A stretch of DNA of 7,586 nucleotides from Candidatus Rifleibacteriota bacterium (GCA_029560455.1 JAKQKW010000071.1:1-7586), one strand, 5' to 3'; positions 1 to 6,908 are shown, counted from the stretch's first letter. Notes: generated from the sequence alone by a model not told the origin. Numbers and translations: made by a program.

Positions 1-309
1 CCGCTGGTTGCCGACGAACTGGCCGCCCTGACGCCAGAAGAGCCAGAGTATGAGCGTTTTATCGTCGAAAATCGCAACGATTTTGTCGGACTTTTCAAAG
101 AGAAATTTCATGCCCGCTCTTTGCGTACCAGTCATATCGACGCCTTCGACTGGAACGGTACTTTCAGGCTCTTCGATGCGCTCACCTACGCCACCTACAC
201 CCTGGATTCAGATCTTTCGGCCTTTAAAAAGGCTCCAGAGCTGCGTTTTCTCGGCTACTGGAGCGACGGCCGCAAGCTCAAAGGCCTGATTGTCGGCGAC
301 CGCCCCTGA
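1..309 (+). CDS. 3' end of an unrecognised protein (partial, start outside window)
   Basis: The frame is open from the first base to a TGA at 307-309, giving 102 C-terminal residues, and it continues upstream of the window. The composition is that of a soluble globular protein: acidic start (ELAALTPEEPEYERF), then mixed alpha/beta-looking sequence with several aromatic residues (DAFDWNGTFRLFDALTYATY) and a C-terminal FLGYWSDGRKLKGLIVGD segment. There is no signal peptide, membrane helix or cysteine in the visible part. I do not recognise a family. An internal TTG at 121 is an unlikely start because the frame stays open and protein-like upstream of it. The gene converges on ddl, and the hairpin at 493-522 would serve as its terminator. 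Confidence is high that this is coding, since overlapping frames look like shadows, and nil for function. Confidence 0.75.
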   Translation, partial: PLVADELAALTPEEPEYERFIVENRNDFVGLFKEKFHARSLRTSHIDAFDWNGTFRLFDALTYATYTLDSDLSAFKKAPELRFLGYWSDGRKLKGLIVGDRP

Positions 310-354
310 AAAGCCCGGCAAAAACAATTGCAAAGACAAAGCCTCTGTATATTA

Positions 355-440
355 ATTGCGAGGCGAGAAGACGGGATTGCTTTTTCGTAAGCTTGTGACG
401 AACGAAGTGAGGAATCGCTGGAGAAAAAGCAACCCGGCTG
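355..440. repeat. REP-like imperfect palindromic intergenic element (candidate)
   Basis: This non-coding stretch is built of nested inverted repeats. TTGCTTTTTC (377-386) is perfectly complementary to GAAAAAGCAA (423-432), and the stem extends with GGG (373-375) against CCC (433-435) around one bulged A. Inside it, TCGT (385-388) can pair with ACGA (398-401). The flanks carry TTGCGAGGCGAGAAG (355-369) and the interior GAACGAAGTGAGGAATCG (400-417). These resemble the TTGCGAGG...GAAGCAATC type of short dispersed extragenic repeat seen in many bacterial genomes. That resemblance is from memory and is not tested. Only one copy lies in this window, so dispersion in the genome is inferred. It could instead be a decayed structured 3' UTR. 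Confidence 0.45.
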
Positions 441-491
441 ATAGGCCGAAGCATTTCAATTTGGAATAAATTCACTGGAACTTCTGCATAG

Positions 492-524
492 CAAACACTC
501 CCTGCCCAAGCAGGGAGTGTTTTG
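492..524. terminator. Bidirectional hairpin terminator between convergent genes
   Basis: AAACACTCCCTGC (493-505) and GCAGGGAGTGTTT (510-522) form a perfect 13-bp stem with a four-base CCAA loop. On the plus strand the stem ends in TTTT (520-523). On the minus strand the same arms end in TTT. The U-tract is short and partly within the stem, but the structure is strong and lies between the stop of the unrecognised gene (309) and the stop of ddl (549), where both transcripts must end. Confidence 0.8.
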
Positions 525-548
525 AGTAAAATGCTGATTGATTTCTTG

Positions 549-1688
549 TCAGGAAACGGTGCTGAGTGATTCCTGTTTATCGCGGTAACGCTCGATGGCG
601 AGTTCTACCAGACGGTCGACGAGTTCGGGGTAACTGATGCCGGTAGCTTCCCAGAGTTTGGGATACATGCTGATGCTGGTAAAGCCGGGGATCGTATTGA
701 TTTCATTGATGATGATGCGGTTGGTTTTGCGTTCGAGGAAAAAGTCGACGCGGGCCATGCCGGCGCAGTCAAGAGCTTTGTAGGCTCTGATTGCAGCTTC
801 TCTGATTTTTTCGATCATTTCGGTCGGCAGATCAGCCGGAATCTTCAGTTCAGAGCGATCATCGACATATTTGGCGGTGTAATCGTAAAATTCATTGCAG
901 GGAACGATTTCGCCGGGCAGAGAGGCGATGGGGTGATCGTTGCCAAGCACTGATACTTCTATTTCGCGACCGTCGACATGTGATTCGACGAGAATCTTGC
1001 GGTCGTAACGGGCGGCCAGATCCATGGCTTCACGCAGGCTTTCGCGGGTTTTTGCCTTCGAAATGCCTACCGATGAACCTGAGTTTACCGGTTTAACGAA
1101 ACATGGGTAACCGAGTGTCTTTTCTATTTCAGTGATGACTGCATCCGGGCTGGTGCGCCAGGTGCTGCGCAGAAATTCGCGATAGGGGGCAACTTCAATG
1201 CCGGCTTCGTGAAACAGGCGTTTGGAAAAGGTTTTGTCCATGCCCACGGCAGATGCGAGCACGCCGCAGCCGACATAGGGCAGGTCGGCCAGTTCGAGCA
1301 TTCCCTGCAGGGTGCCGTCTTCGCCATAGGTGCCATGAATGATGGGGAACAGAACATCGAGTTTAACCTGTTCGCCGGTTTTATGCTGGTCGAGCAGCAT
1401 CAGACCCTTATTCGCCGGGTCGCAGTTGAGGCTGGCCTTGCCGCTGTTGGTGCCGGCAAAGGCAATGTTACCGGTGGTGCGGCTTTTGCTGTATTCCAGC
1501 ATGGCATCAGGCTTAACACCGACCATCCATGAACCCTGACGTGTGATGCCAACAGGAATCACCTCGTATTTATCTGGGTTTAAAGCCTTCATGATCGAGT
1601 TGGCAGAGACCAGCGATACTTCGTGTTCTCCAGATCTGCCACCAAAAATGACGCCTACTTTAAGCTTGTTGCCGGTTTCTGCCTTCAT
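549..1688 (-). CDS. ddl: D-alanine--D-alanine ligase
   Basis: This cytoplasmic ATP-grasp enzyme joins two D-alanines to make the dipeptide that MurF adds to the peptidoglycan precursor. The 379-residue product is at the long end for Ddl. Visible family motifs in order: [11 protein letters not shown] (16-26, with the N-terminal substrate Glu at 21), [12 protein letters not shown] (118-129), [10 protein letters not shown] (199-208, the ATP-grasp loop), FYDYTAKY (267-274, the omega loop), ARVDFF (312-317, with Arg313 and metal ligand Asp315) and [10 protein letters not shown] (328-337, metal ligands Glu329 and Asn331). The Tyr and Lys of YDYTAKY argue for a normal D-Ala-D-Ala ligase rather than a VanA-type D-Ala-D-Lac enzyme. 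The ATG at 1688 is supported by AAAGGAG at 1695-1701, six bases upstream. The gene lies 61 bp downstream of the TAXI receptor gene on the same strand with no terminator seen between them. No other mur genes are in view, so it stands apart from the usual division/cell-wall cluster. Confidence 0.97.
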   Translation of the reverse strand: MKAETGNKLKVGVIFGGRSGEHEVSLVSANSIMKALNPDKYEVIPVGITRQGSWMVGVKPDAMLEYSKSRTTGNIAFAGTNSGKASLNCDPANKGLMLLDQHKTGEQVKLDVLFPIIHGTYGEDGTLQGMLELADLPYVGCGVLASAVGMDKTFSKRLFHEAGIEVAPYREFLRSTWRTSPDAVITEIEKTLGYPCFVKPVNSGSSVGISKAKTRESLREAMDLAARYDRKILVESHVDGREIEVSVLGNDHPIASLPGEIVPCNEFYDYTAKYVDDRSELKIPADLPTEMIEKIREAAIRAYKALDCAGMARVDFFLERKTNRIIINEINTIPGFTSISMYPKLWEATGISYPELVDRLVELAIERYRDKQESLSTVS

Positions 1689-1694
1689 GCCGCA

Positions 1695-1701
1695 CTCCTT
1701 T
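1695..1701 (-). promoter_or_regulatory. Ribosome binding site of ddl
   Basis: On the minus strand this reads AAAGGAG, six bases before the ATG at 1688. It fixes the start of ddl at [10 protein letters not shown]. Confidence 0.8.
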
Positions 1702-1749
1702 AATTCTGATTACTACCACAACAGTCTATCGGCAAAAAAACGGCAGATA

Positions 1750-2700
1750 TTAAGGGGCTTCGGAATGGGCTTTGTAAGCACCTTTTCCAGTCTGAATCGG
1801 CATCTGGCGTCGCAGGCTGTTGCGCGTCATCTTGCTGAGACGCGGGTGGCTCTGACCAAGTTCATTGGGCTTTCCGAACAGATGTCTGGTCAGCAGATAC
1901 TGGTCATCATCGCTCAATGCCGGCCCGGAAACCAGTATGGCGTTAATTTCCACCGCCGAGACTTCAGCGGTCTGACCGGGATACTGGTTTGGCGCAATTG
2001 TTGACGGAAAATAGAACGTATAACTGTTAACCAGTTTCTGAACCAGATCGTGCTCTACCGGAATCAGCGTAATTTCTACCTTTTTGGCGAGTTCTATGAT
2101 CGACGGATTGGGAAGGCCACTGGTAAAGATAAAACCATCGATTTTCCCTTCCTGCAGTTCTTTCATGGCATCAGTGCCACCAATGAACTGCTGGTCGATC
2201 TTTTCCCAGACGCCCGCGAGAGTGAGAATCTGCTGAGCATTGTAATAGGTACCGCTGTTCTTGCTGCCCACTGCGATTTTACGGCCTTCCATCTGTGTCA
2301 GGGAACTGATGCCGGTTTCCTTGCGCACTATAAACTGAACGACTTCCGGAAAAAGCGTTGCAATACCGGTTACATTGGTGATTTTCTGGTCGGCGAACAT
2401 TGCTTCACCTTCTGAAGCATAAAAGGCGATGTCGTTCTGAACCAGCGCCATGTCTACTTTGCCTTCTTTGAGCATCTGCAGATTCTCTACGCTGCCGGCT
2501 GTTTCGAGAACCTTGAGCTGCACATTCGGGTAGTCGGTCTTGAGAATGCCCGCCAGTGTTTCACCGATCGGGTAATAAACCCCTGATTTTGAACCGGTGG
2601 CGATCGTATATTCGTTTTTGCTGAGGCTTGAACTGCCGCAACCCAGGCCGAATGTCAGCAGCAAAGCAAAAAATAGCATCATACCGAGTTTTCTGTTCAT
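1750..2700 (-). CDS. TAXI-family TRAP transporter solute-binding lipoprotein
   Basis: This is a 316-residue extracytoplasmic substrate receptor of the TAXI type (TRAP-associated extracytoplasmic immunogenic protein). The family delivers small organic solutes, with glutamate and other dicarboxylates reported, to a DctM-like permease. The family pattern is clear: YTIATGSKSGVYYPIGETLA (31-50), a VDMALVQND segment (82-90), GRKIAVGSKNSGTYYNAQQIL (139-159) and a C-terminal SHPRLSKMT...MPIQTGKGAYK. The N-terminus MNRKLGMMLFFALLLTFGLGC is a lipoprotein signal with Cys21 as the likely acylated residue. The lipobox is slightly off consensus, with Gly at -3. I chose the ATG at 2700 because a GGAAGGGGA site lies just upstream and the signal peptide starts there; an upstream in-frame start at 2742 would add 14 residues before the signal. 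No TRAP permease lies within the window, so the partner is elsewhere or absent. The substrate cannot be read from sequence. Confidence 0.92.
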   Translation of the reverse strand: MNRKLGMMLFFALLLTFGLGCGSSSLSKNEYTIATGSKSGVYYPIGETLAGILKTDYPNVQLKVLETAGSVENLQMLKEGKVDMALVQNDIAFYASEGEAMFADQKITNVTGIATLFPEVVQFIVRKETGISSLTQMEGRKIAVGSKNSGTYYNAQQILTLAGVWEKIDQQFIGGTDAMKELQEGKIDGFIFTSGLPNPSIIELAKKVEITLIPVEHDLVQKLVNSYTFYFPSTIAPNQYPGQTAEVSAVEINAILVSGPALSDDDQYLLTRHLFGKPNELGQSHPRLSKMTRNSLRRQMPIQTGKGAYKAHSEAP

Positions 2701-2804
2701 TAAATTCCCCTTCCTCTGGCTGATATGACAGAATGATAGCACGATATCGGCATTAATATAAGGCTGGAAATAATTGCTGCGGGGTGGTACTATCGGTGAA
2801 AAAT
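2701..2804. promoter_or_regulatory. Divergent intergenic region between the TAXI receptor gene and thiT
   Basis: These 104 bases must hold the promoters for both divergent genes. AT-rich stretches such as ATTAATATAAG (2752-2762) could be a -10 region, and ATGACA (2725-2730) resembles a -35 box, but I could not pair them at acceptable spacing on either strand. No TPP riboswitch is visible in front of thiT: the CTGAGA and ACC-GAT type elements are missing and the space is short. Confidence 0.35.
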
Positions 2805-3347
2805 ATGGCTGTGCAGCAGTTGAAAATTCGCAATCTTAAAACGATCACTGAATGTGGAATGCTTCTGGCAACGGCTTTGGCACTTGCCAACTTTAAGCTT
2901 TTCCAGATGCCTGGCGGCGGGTCAGTCTCACTGGGTGGGCTGCCGGTTCTGCTGATTGCTGCCAGACATGGTCTGGTTACCGGCTCACTCTGCGGCGCTC
3001 TTTTCGGAATTCTGCTGCTGACGAGCCGCCCGTTTATCGTGCATCCGCTTCAGTTCCTGCTCGATTATCCGATCGCTTATGCGACTCTGGGCCTGGCTGG
3101 TCTGGTTTTATGGGAAACACCGCTAAAAGCGGCAACGGCAACAACGGTGGCAAACCTTGTTCGTTTGCACTGTCACGTTGTTGCCGGTGCTGTTTTTTTT
3201 GTGACCGATGCAGGCACGCTCTCGCAGACAATCGTTGCGAGCTATGTCTACAACCTCGGTCACATGCTTCCGGAAACTTTGTTGTTTGCAGTTCTGACTG
3301 GCTATTTCGCCGCATTTCAGTCGGCGTTATGCGCCCGTCAGAGCTGA
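2805..3347 (+). CDS. thiT: ThiT-like thiamine transporter, ECF S component
   Basis: This is a 180-residue integral membrane protein of the ThiT (YuaJ) family. These proteins bind thiamine and import it with the shared EcfA/A'/T energising module. Visible family signatures: MPGGGSVSLGGLPVLLIAARHG (35-56, matching the usual MP-GGSI-L--LPI pattern), IVHPLQFLLDYPIAYATLGLAGL (78-100), LVRLHCHVVAGAVFF (118-132, equivalent to the GRF-CH--SG-IFF region with the ligand-contacting His) and YVYNLGHMLPETLL (147-160, with the conserved Asn). About six hydrophobic helices are expected, and the length is typical. The ATG at 2805 is preferred because GGTGA lies seven bases upstream; a GTG at 2784 in the same frame has a poorer site. 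No ecfA or ecfT genes are in view, as is common for group II ECF systems. The gene converges on rpmB with nine bases between stops. Thiamine as substrate is a family-level inference. Confidence 0.88.
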   Translation: MAVQQLKIRNLKTITECGMLLATALALANFKLFQMPGGGSVSLGGLPVLLIAARHGLVTGSLCGALFGILLLTSRPFIVHPLQFLLDYPIAYATLGLAGLVLWETPLKAATATTVANLVRLHCHVVAGAVFFVTDAGTLSQTIVASYVYNLGHMLPETLLFAVLTGYFAAFQSALCARQS

Positions 3348-3360
3348 AAAAAAGTTTCAG
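3344..3360. terminator. Weak hairpin overlapping the convergent stops of thiT and rpmB
   Basis: CTGAAA (3344-3349) and TTTCAG (3355-3360) can form a short stem with a five-base loop, spanning the TGA of thiT and the TGA of rpmB. The A/T run sits in the loop and stem and not after it, so this is a poor intrinsic terminator. It is listed because it is the only structure in the nine-base gap. Confidence 0.25.
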
Positions 3361-3548
3361 TTAGCTGCAACTACCTTATCACTGCCCAGGCAGCGGGTGC
3401 ATACATAGCCGCGAACGCGGGTGCCGTTAAGCATTACGCGTTTTCTCTGGAGGTTGATGCTCCAGCGCCTTTTGGTGCGATGATGAGAGTGGCTCAGCTT
3501 GAAGCCAACTTGTGGTCCACGATTGCAAACCATACATACTCTAGACAT
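3357..3548 (-). CDS. rpmB: 50S ribosomal protein L28
   Basis: This is a 63-residue basic protein of the large ribosomal subunit. It starts MSRVCMVCNRGPQVG and continues with SHSHHRTKRRWSINLQ and KRVMLNGTRVRGYVCTRC, all standard L28 features. Two CxxC pairs (Cys5/Cys8 and Cys50/Cys53) mark the zinc-binding form of L28. The open frame extends upstream to 3773, but the true start is the ATG at 3548: GGAGG lies seven bases upstream (3556-3560) and the family begins exactly here. The gene is monocistronic, not next to rpmG as in many bacteria, and has its own promoter at 3585-3613. Confidence 0.97.
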   Translation of the reverse strand: MSRVCMVCNRGPQVGFKLSHSHHRTKRRWSINLQRKRVMLNGTRVRGYVCTRCLGSDKVVAAN

Positions 3549-3555
3549 TTTCAAA

Positions 3556-3560
3556 CCTCC
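3556..3560 (-). promoter_or_regulatory. Ribosome binding site of rpmB
   Basis: A perfect GGAGG on the minus strand lies seven bases before the ATG at 3548. It decides the start of L28 inside a longer open frame. Confidence 0.85.
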
Positions 3561-3584
3561 AATATAGAGCCGATGTGAAAGTCT

Positions 3585-3613
3585 ACTATAACAGAAACCT
3601 TTCTGCGAATCAA
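3585..3613 (-). promoter_or_regulatory. Sigma70-type promoter of rpmB
   Basis: On the minus strand TTGATT (3608-3613, -35, four of six consensus bases) is separated by exactly 17 bases from TATAGT (3585-3590, -10, five of six). Transcription would begin near 3578, leaving a leader of about 30 bases before the rpmB ATG, which contains the GGAGG site. It is the best promoter in the window. Confidence 0.72.
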
Positions 3614-3750
3614 GCCCAAATTTTTCAAAATTACACGATTGCTCTGCCCGATTAACGATGCGATGCCGCCCTAAATCGGTCGGCCTGTGTACATTAAGTT
3701 TTCCGGCAGTCGTTAATAAATTTCCGCATTCGGTCGATAGGGCGATCAGC

Positions 3751-3757
3751 CGGAGGT
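3751..3757 (+). promoter_or_regulatory. Ribosome binding site of the modular lipoprotein gene
   Basis: CGGAGGT lies just upstream of the ATG at 3762. It selects that ATG over a GTG at 3756 that would lie inside the site itself. Confidence 0.75.
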
Positions 3758-3761
3758 GTTT

Positions 3762-5558
3762 ATGAAAACACACAAAATCCTGTCTCAGATATTCTTTCTG
3801 GTTGCCTGTGCGTGGTTGGTAATGACCTTTGCCGGGTGTTCCAGTTCAAATTCTTTATCATCGGTGAACCCAGCCGCTGCCGACCCTGAAACCTCTATTA
3901 ACAGGGGCGATTCTACGGCAAGCAATACTGCTGGTCTTAAACTTGCGCCAGTTGTAAATATTTTTGCTTCAAAAACCATCGTCGGGCCACTGAGCGAAAT
4001 CGATCTGCGCGCCGAAGCCGTCGACCCGGCCGGTGGTCAGGTGGCTATTGCCTGGCAGGCTGAGAGCGGCACAATTATCAATACCAGTGGTAACAACGCC
4101 ATCTGGAAAGCGCCCGCCCAGACCTCCAGCAATAAGATTGTCTGCATAGCTACAGATGTGCGCGGCACTTCAACGAAAGCCGAAGTGACCGTAGAGGTTA
4201 TCGGCAATGCCGTATATCGTCTGATAATCAATGCTGACCGCTCTTCGCTGCTGACGAGCCGCGTTACCTCAGACCCGGCCAGCCCCTTTATTCCGGTTGC
4301 CGGCGCCAGGGTTTCGATTGAAGGCTTTGCCGATTCGGGAGTGTCTGATTCTTCGGGCGCGGTTGAATTCAATCTTGATCAGAGCAGTGTCGTTGCCTCG
4401 AACGCGAAAGTTATCGTAAGCTATTATGACTGGGAAGCTTCATTCATTGCTAATCTCGCTGTTCCAGAAGGAATGCGCATCGTCGACAATCTGACTTTTT
4501 ACCCCGGTTACGACAGCGTCACCGTTGCAATCGCCCGGGGCGATTCATTTCAACTCAAGCGCGGCATGCTTGAAGTGACGACCGTCGAACTTTCTGCCGG
4601 CGTGCTTAAACCGGTGGCCGAAGTTCAGGTCGATGCCGGCGCGGCTCAGGCTGTTTCTGCCCAGACTGACGGCCGCGCCCTGGTTTCATCGAACACTGCC
4701 GGTAATTCAGAAGTGCTGCTGCGCCTCGCCAGATCAGGCTATCAGACAATCGAAGGCTACAACGTGCCGGTATCGATTGATGGTCTGACACTGGTGCGGG
4801 CCAGAATGGCAAAAGCAGGCACTCTGCCTGATTCACAGGCGGTAATTTCTTTTGTCAGGCCCTATAACGGCCAGACAGCCTTTTCGGTTACCTCGCCATT
4901 CGTGATTGGCTTCGGCCAGGCCATGGAAAAAAGCACTATTTTCGACAACGTTAACCTGATGATCGAAAACAAGAATACTGGCTCCATGCTGTCGATTTCC
5001 GGCCCTGAAATTCTGCGCAAGTTCAAGGTCGAGTGGGTGGGTGACACGTTGCTGAAATTATACCCAAATTTCATGCTGCGACCGGTAACCCGCTACAGCC
5101 TGCTTGTTAGCCGATGGGAAGCCAGAGCCGCCGATGGTCGCGTGCTGAAAAATTATTCAGGCATGTATGGTGAATTCGTTACTGATGTCGACCCGGCTCC
5201 CTCGATTGTTGCCACCAGCCCGAAAAACGGCGATACTGCCGTTGGCCGCAACGGGCCGTTCAAAATTACTTTTGACCGACCTATGAACACTGAATCTTTA
5301 TACAGCAATCTGCAGATCGAAATCACCAGCCTGGATTCAAACTCAAAACTCACCGTCGATGGCAGCACGCTGAAAAGCCACTTCTCTGTCACCTGGAAAG
5401 ACGGTAATCGCGTGCTCGAACTCGTGCCTTATCGAATGCTGCGTGCCAACGCCTCTTACCTGATCAGATTGAATAAATCAGGTCTTGTCTCGGAGTCGGG
5501 CAAAGCCATCTCCGGCTTTGCCAATCTCTGGGGCCAGTTCAAGACCTCCGGCCTGTGA
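3762..5558 (+). CDS. Modular Ig-like-domain lipoprotein
   Basis: This is a 598-residue exported protein. The N-terminus is a signal peptide ending in VMTFAGC, with Cys26 the likely lipidated residue, followed by a Ser-rich linker to about residue 60. The regions I read are: a PKD/Ig-like domain (about 63-146; VVNIFASKTIVGPLSEIDL to AIWKAP and EVTVEV); a carboxypeptidase-regulatory-like beta domain (about 152-235; VAGARVSIEG, SGVSDSSGAVEF); a second of that kind (about 268-345; VAEVQVDAG, QTDGRALV, RSGYQTIEGYNV); and two Big_5-like (SbsA Ig-like) domains (about 360-475 and 480-596). The last two are clear internal repeats: PYNGQTAF/SPKNGDTAV, PFVIGFGQAM/PFKITFDRPM, FKVEWVGDTLLKLYP/FSVTWKDGNRVLELVP, MLRPVTRYSL/MLRANASYLI and GEFVT/GQFKT. 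No enzyme motif is visible, so a surface-structural or binding role is likely, but this is inference. The gene converges with the sugar transferase gene, 21 bp apart. Confidence 0.9.
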   Translation: MKTHKILSQIFFLVACAWLVMTFAGCSSSNSLSSVNPAAADPETSINRGDSTASNTAGLKLAPVVNIFASKTIVGPLSEIDLRAEAVDPAGGQVAIAWQAESGTIINTSGNNAIWKAPAQTSSNKIVCIATDVRGTSTKAEVTVEVIGNAVYRLIINADRSSLLTSRVTSDPASPFIPVAGARVSIEGFADSGVSDSSGAVEFNLDQSSVVASNAKVIVSYYDWEASFIANLAVPEGMRIVDNLTFYPGYDSVTVAIARGDSFQLKRGMLEVTTVELSAGVLKPVAEVQVDAGAAQAVSAQTDGRALVSSNTAGNSEVLLRLARSGYQTIEGYNVPVSIDGLTLVRARMAKAGTLPDSQAVISFVRPYNGQTAFSVTSPFVIGFGQAMEKSTIFDNVNLMIENKNTGSMLSISGPEILRKFKVEWVGDTLLKLYPNFMLRPVTRYSLLVSRWEARAADGRVLKNYSGMYGEFVTDVDPAPSIVATSPKNGDTAVGRNGPFKITFDRPMNTESLYSNLQIEITSLDSNSKLTVDGSTLKSHFSVTWKDGNRVLELVPYRMLRANASYLIRLNKSGLVSESGKAISGFANLWGQFKTSGL

Positions 5559-5579
5559 TTCGTTAAAAAACAGACCGTT

Positions 5580-6908
5580 TCAGATGCCGGTGCGCATGAT
5601 CGCCGTTGGCAGTGTGTCGATGATGATGATCAGATCGAGCAGTATCGACATGTTTTCGATGTAAAACAGGTCATACTCGATATGATGATGAATGGGCAGG
5701 TTTTCTGATCTCGCATATACCTGCCAGAGACCGGTTATGCCAGGCTTGACCTTGAGCCGCTGCCGTTCGAGAGCGGTATATTTTCTGGTTATGAATGGCA
5801 TTTCGGGCCGGGGCCCGACCAGACTCATTTCGCCCCGCAGTACATTAAACATTTGCGGCAGTTCGTCAATGCCGGTAGCCCGCAAAAATCTGCCCAGACG
5901 GGTAATTCTCGGGTCGGCCCGCTCACGTGGCGTTTCGGCATAAGGGTCTGCCGACTGCTGCATAGTGCGGAACTTGAAAATATCAAACTCGACACCATTA
6001 AGGCCATTGCGGCGCTGCCTGAAAAAAACCGGCCCCGGCGAATCCAGTTTTACAAGAACTGCGGTTATCAGAAAAATCGGTGAGAACAGCAATAAAGCCA
6101 GCACCGAACCTGTAATGTCGATGAAACGCTTGGCGAGCATGCCGGCTCTGCGGCCATTGGGCGAACTCATGCTGAGCATAACCATGCCGTCGAAGAAGAA
6201 TCCCTGAAGGTTGCGCAGATAAAGATTCGCGAATGACGGAACCAGATGCACGGTCATATCCTGATTCAAAGAGGCTTCTCGCAGCTGCCAGACGAACTCG
6301 TATTCTGCCTGATCACGAAAAAGAAACAGATCGTCGATACTCTGAGACTTTAAGAATTCCATCAGCTCGTTGTCGTTTTTTGCCGGACACTCGAAGAGTT
6401 TCAAGCCACAGCCTGGGTTGTTGCCGATACGCTGCTGCAGAAATGAGCTGCTGGCCGAACTGCCATACAGGCAGGCAGTTCGATTGCCGATTCCTGATGT
6501 ATAAAGATGTCCGAGTATTTTGTGAGCAATCTGGCGTGCAAGATTGCCGCTGAAGACCAGAAAAATGCCTGAAAAAATAACGATCAGGCGCGAATAATCG
6601 TAATGCTTGTAGAGAAATGTCGCTGACATTACCATAAATACCAGCATGATCGAAGCTTTATAGTGAAACAGCAGCTCGTCGATCTTGAAAATCGCCGGCT
6701 TGCGGCGATAAGCTCCGGCCGCGGCCGCCATAAGATGCCAGAGTAACAGTGCTACGCCAAGCAGTAACCAGTATTGCCCGGGGTTCTGCAGATATTCATC
6801 AACCTTGAAAAAGCTCGACAGTCTGAGCTGATATGCCATAATGCCAGAGACTACAATGGCAATGCTGTCCGCAGTTCCGAATACGAGCAATGGCAGCAAA
6901 TTTTTCAT
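5580..6908 (-). CDS. Polyprenyl-phosphate sugar phosphotransferase (initiating glycosyl-1-phosphate transferase)
   Basis: This is a 442-residue inner-membrane enzyme of the WbaP/WcaJ type. Such enzymes transfer a sugar 1-phosphate from a nucleotide sugar to undecaprenyl phosphate, the first step of capsule, exopolysaccharide or O-antigen assembly. The N-terminal half has about four membrane helices (roughly 5-27, 45-66, 86-101, 106-122), then a soluble CoA_binding_3-like alpha/beta region (about 143-245). The C-terminal catalytic domain begins AKRFIDITGSVLALLLFSP (259-277, re-entrant helix) and continues with DSPGPVFFRQRR (289-300), FDIFKFRTM (308-316), DPRITRLGRFLR (332-343), IDELPQMFNVLRGEMSLVGP (347-366, with the Asp348-Glu349 catalytic dyad) and KPGITGLWQV (388-397). 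The ATG at 6908 is chosen because AAGGAA lies about ten bases upstream; a GTG at 6929 has a worse site. The sugar is not predictable. No glycosyltransferases, flippase or polymerase genes are visible, but a membrane protein gene lies 98 bp upstream on the same strand. Confidence 0.95.
   Translation of the reverse strand: MKNLLPLLVFGTADSIAIVVSGIMAYQLRLSSFFKVDEYLQNPGQYWLLLGVALLLWHLMAAAAGAYRRKPAIFKIDELLFHYKASIMLVFMVMSATFLYKHYDYSRLIVIFSGIFLVFSGNLARQIAHKILGHLYTSGIGNRTACLYGSSASSSFLQQRIGNNPGCGLKLFECPAKNDNELMEFLKSQSIDDLFLFRDQAEYEFVWQLREASLNQDMTVHLVPSFANLYLRNLQGFFFDGMVMLSMSSPNGRRAGMLAKRFIDITGSVLALLLFSPIFLITAVLVKLDSPGPVFFRQRRNGLNGVEFDIFKFRTMQQSADPYAETPRERADPRITRLGRFLRATGIDELPQMFNVLRGEMSLVGPRPEMPFITRKYTALERQRLKVKPGITGLWQVYARSENLPIHHHIEYDLFYIENMSILLDLIIIIDTLPTAIMRTGI

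Noticed and set aside
1723..1748. A-tract flanked by CGGCA repeats between the TAXI receptor gene and ddl, as a terminator
   Set aside because: The flanks CGGCA-A7-CGGCA are direct and not inverted repeats, so no hairpin precedes the T-run on the minus strand.
2776..2800. GCGGGGTGG and TATCGGTGA before thiT as part of a TPP riboswitch
   Set aside because: Only the G-rich start resembles the THI element; the CTGAGA motif and later conserved blocks are absent, and the space before the start codon is too small.
3676..3736. Two TCGGTCG heptamers upstream of the lipoprotein gene as an operator pair
   Set aside because: They are seven-base matches 54 bases apart with no shared flanks or symmetry, easily expected by chance.
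3549..3773. N-terminal extension of the rpmB open frame
   Set aside because: L28 begins at the ATG at 3548 with a perfect ribosome site; the extension covers the promoter and non-coding leader.
5559..5579. A6/T6 run between the lipoprotein and sugar transferase genes as a terminator
   Set aside because: Only a four-base AAAC/GTTT stem can form beside the run, which is too weak to support a call.
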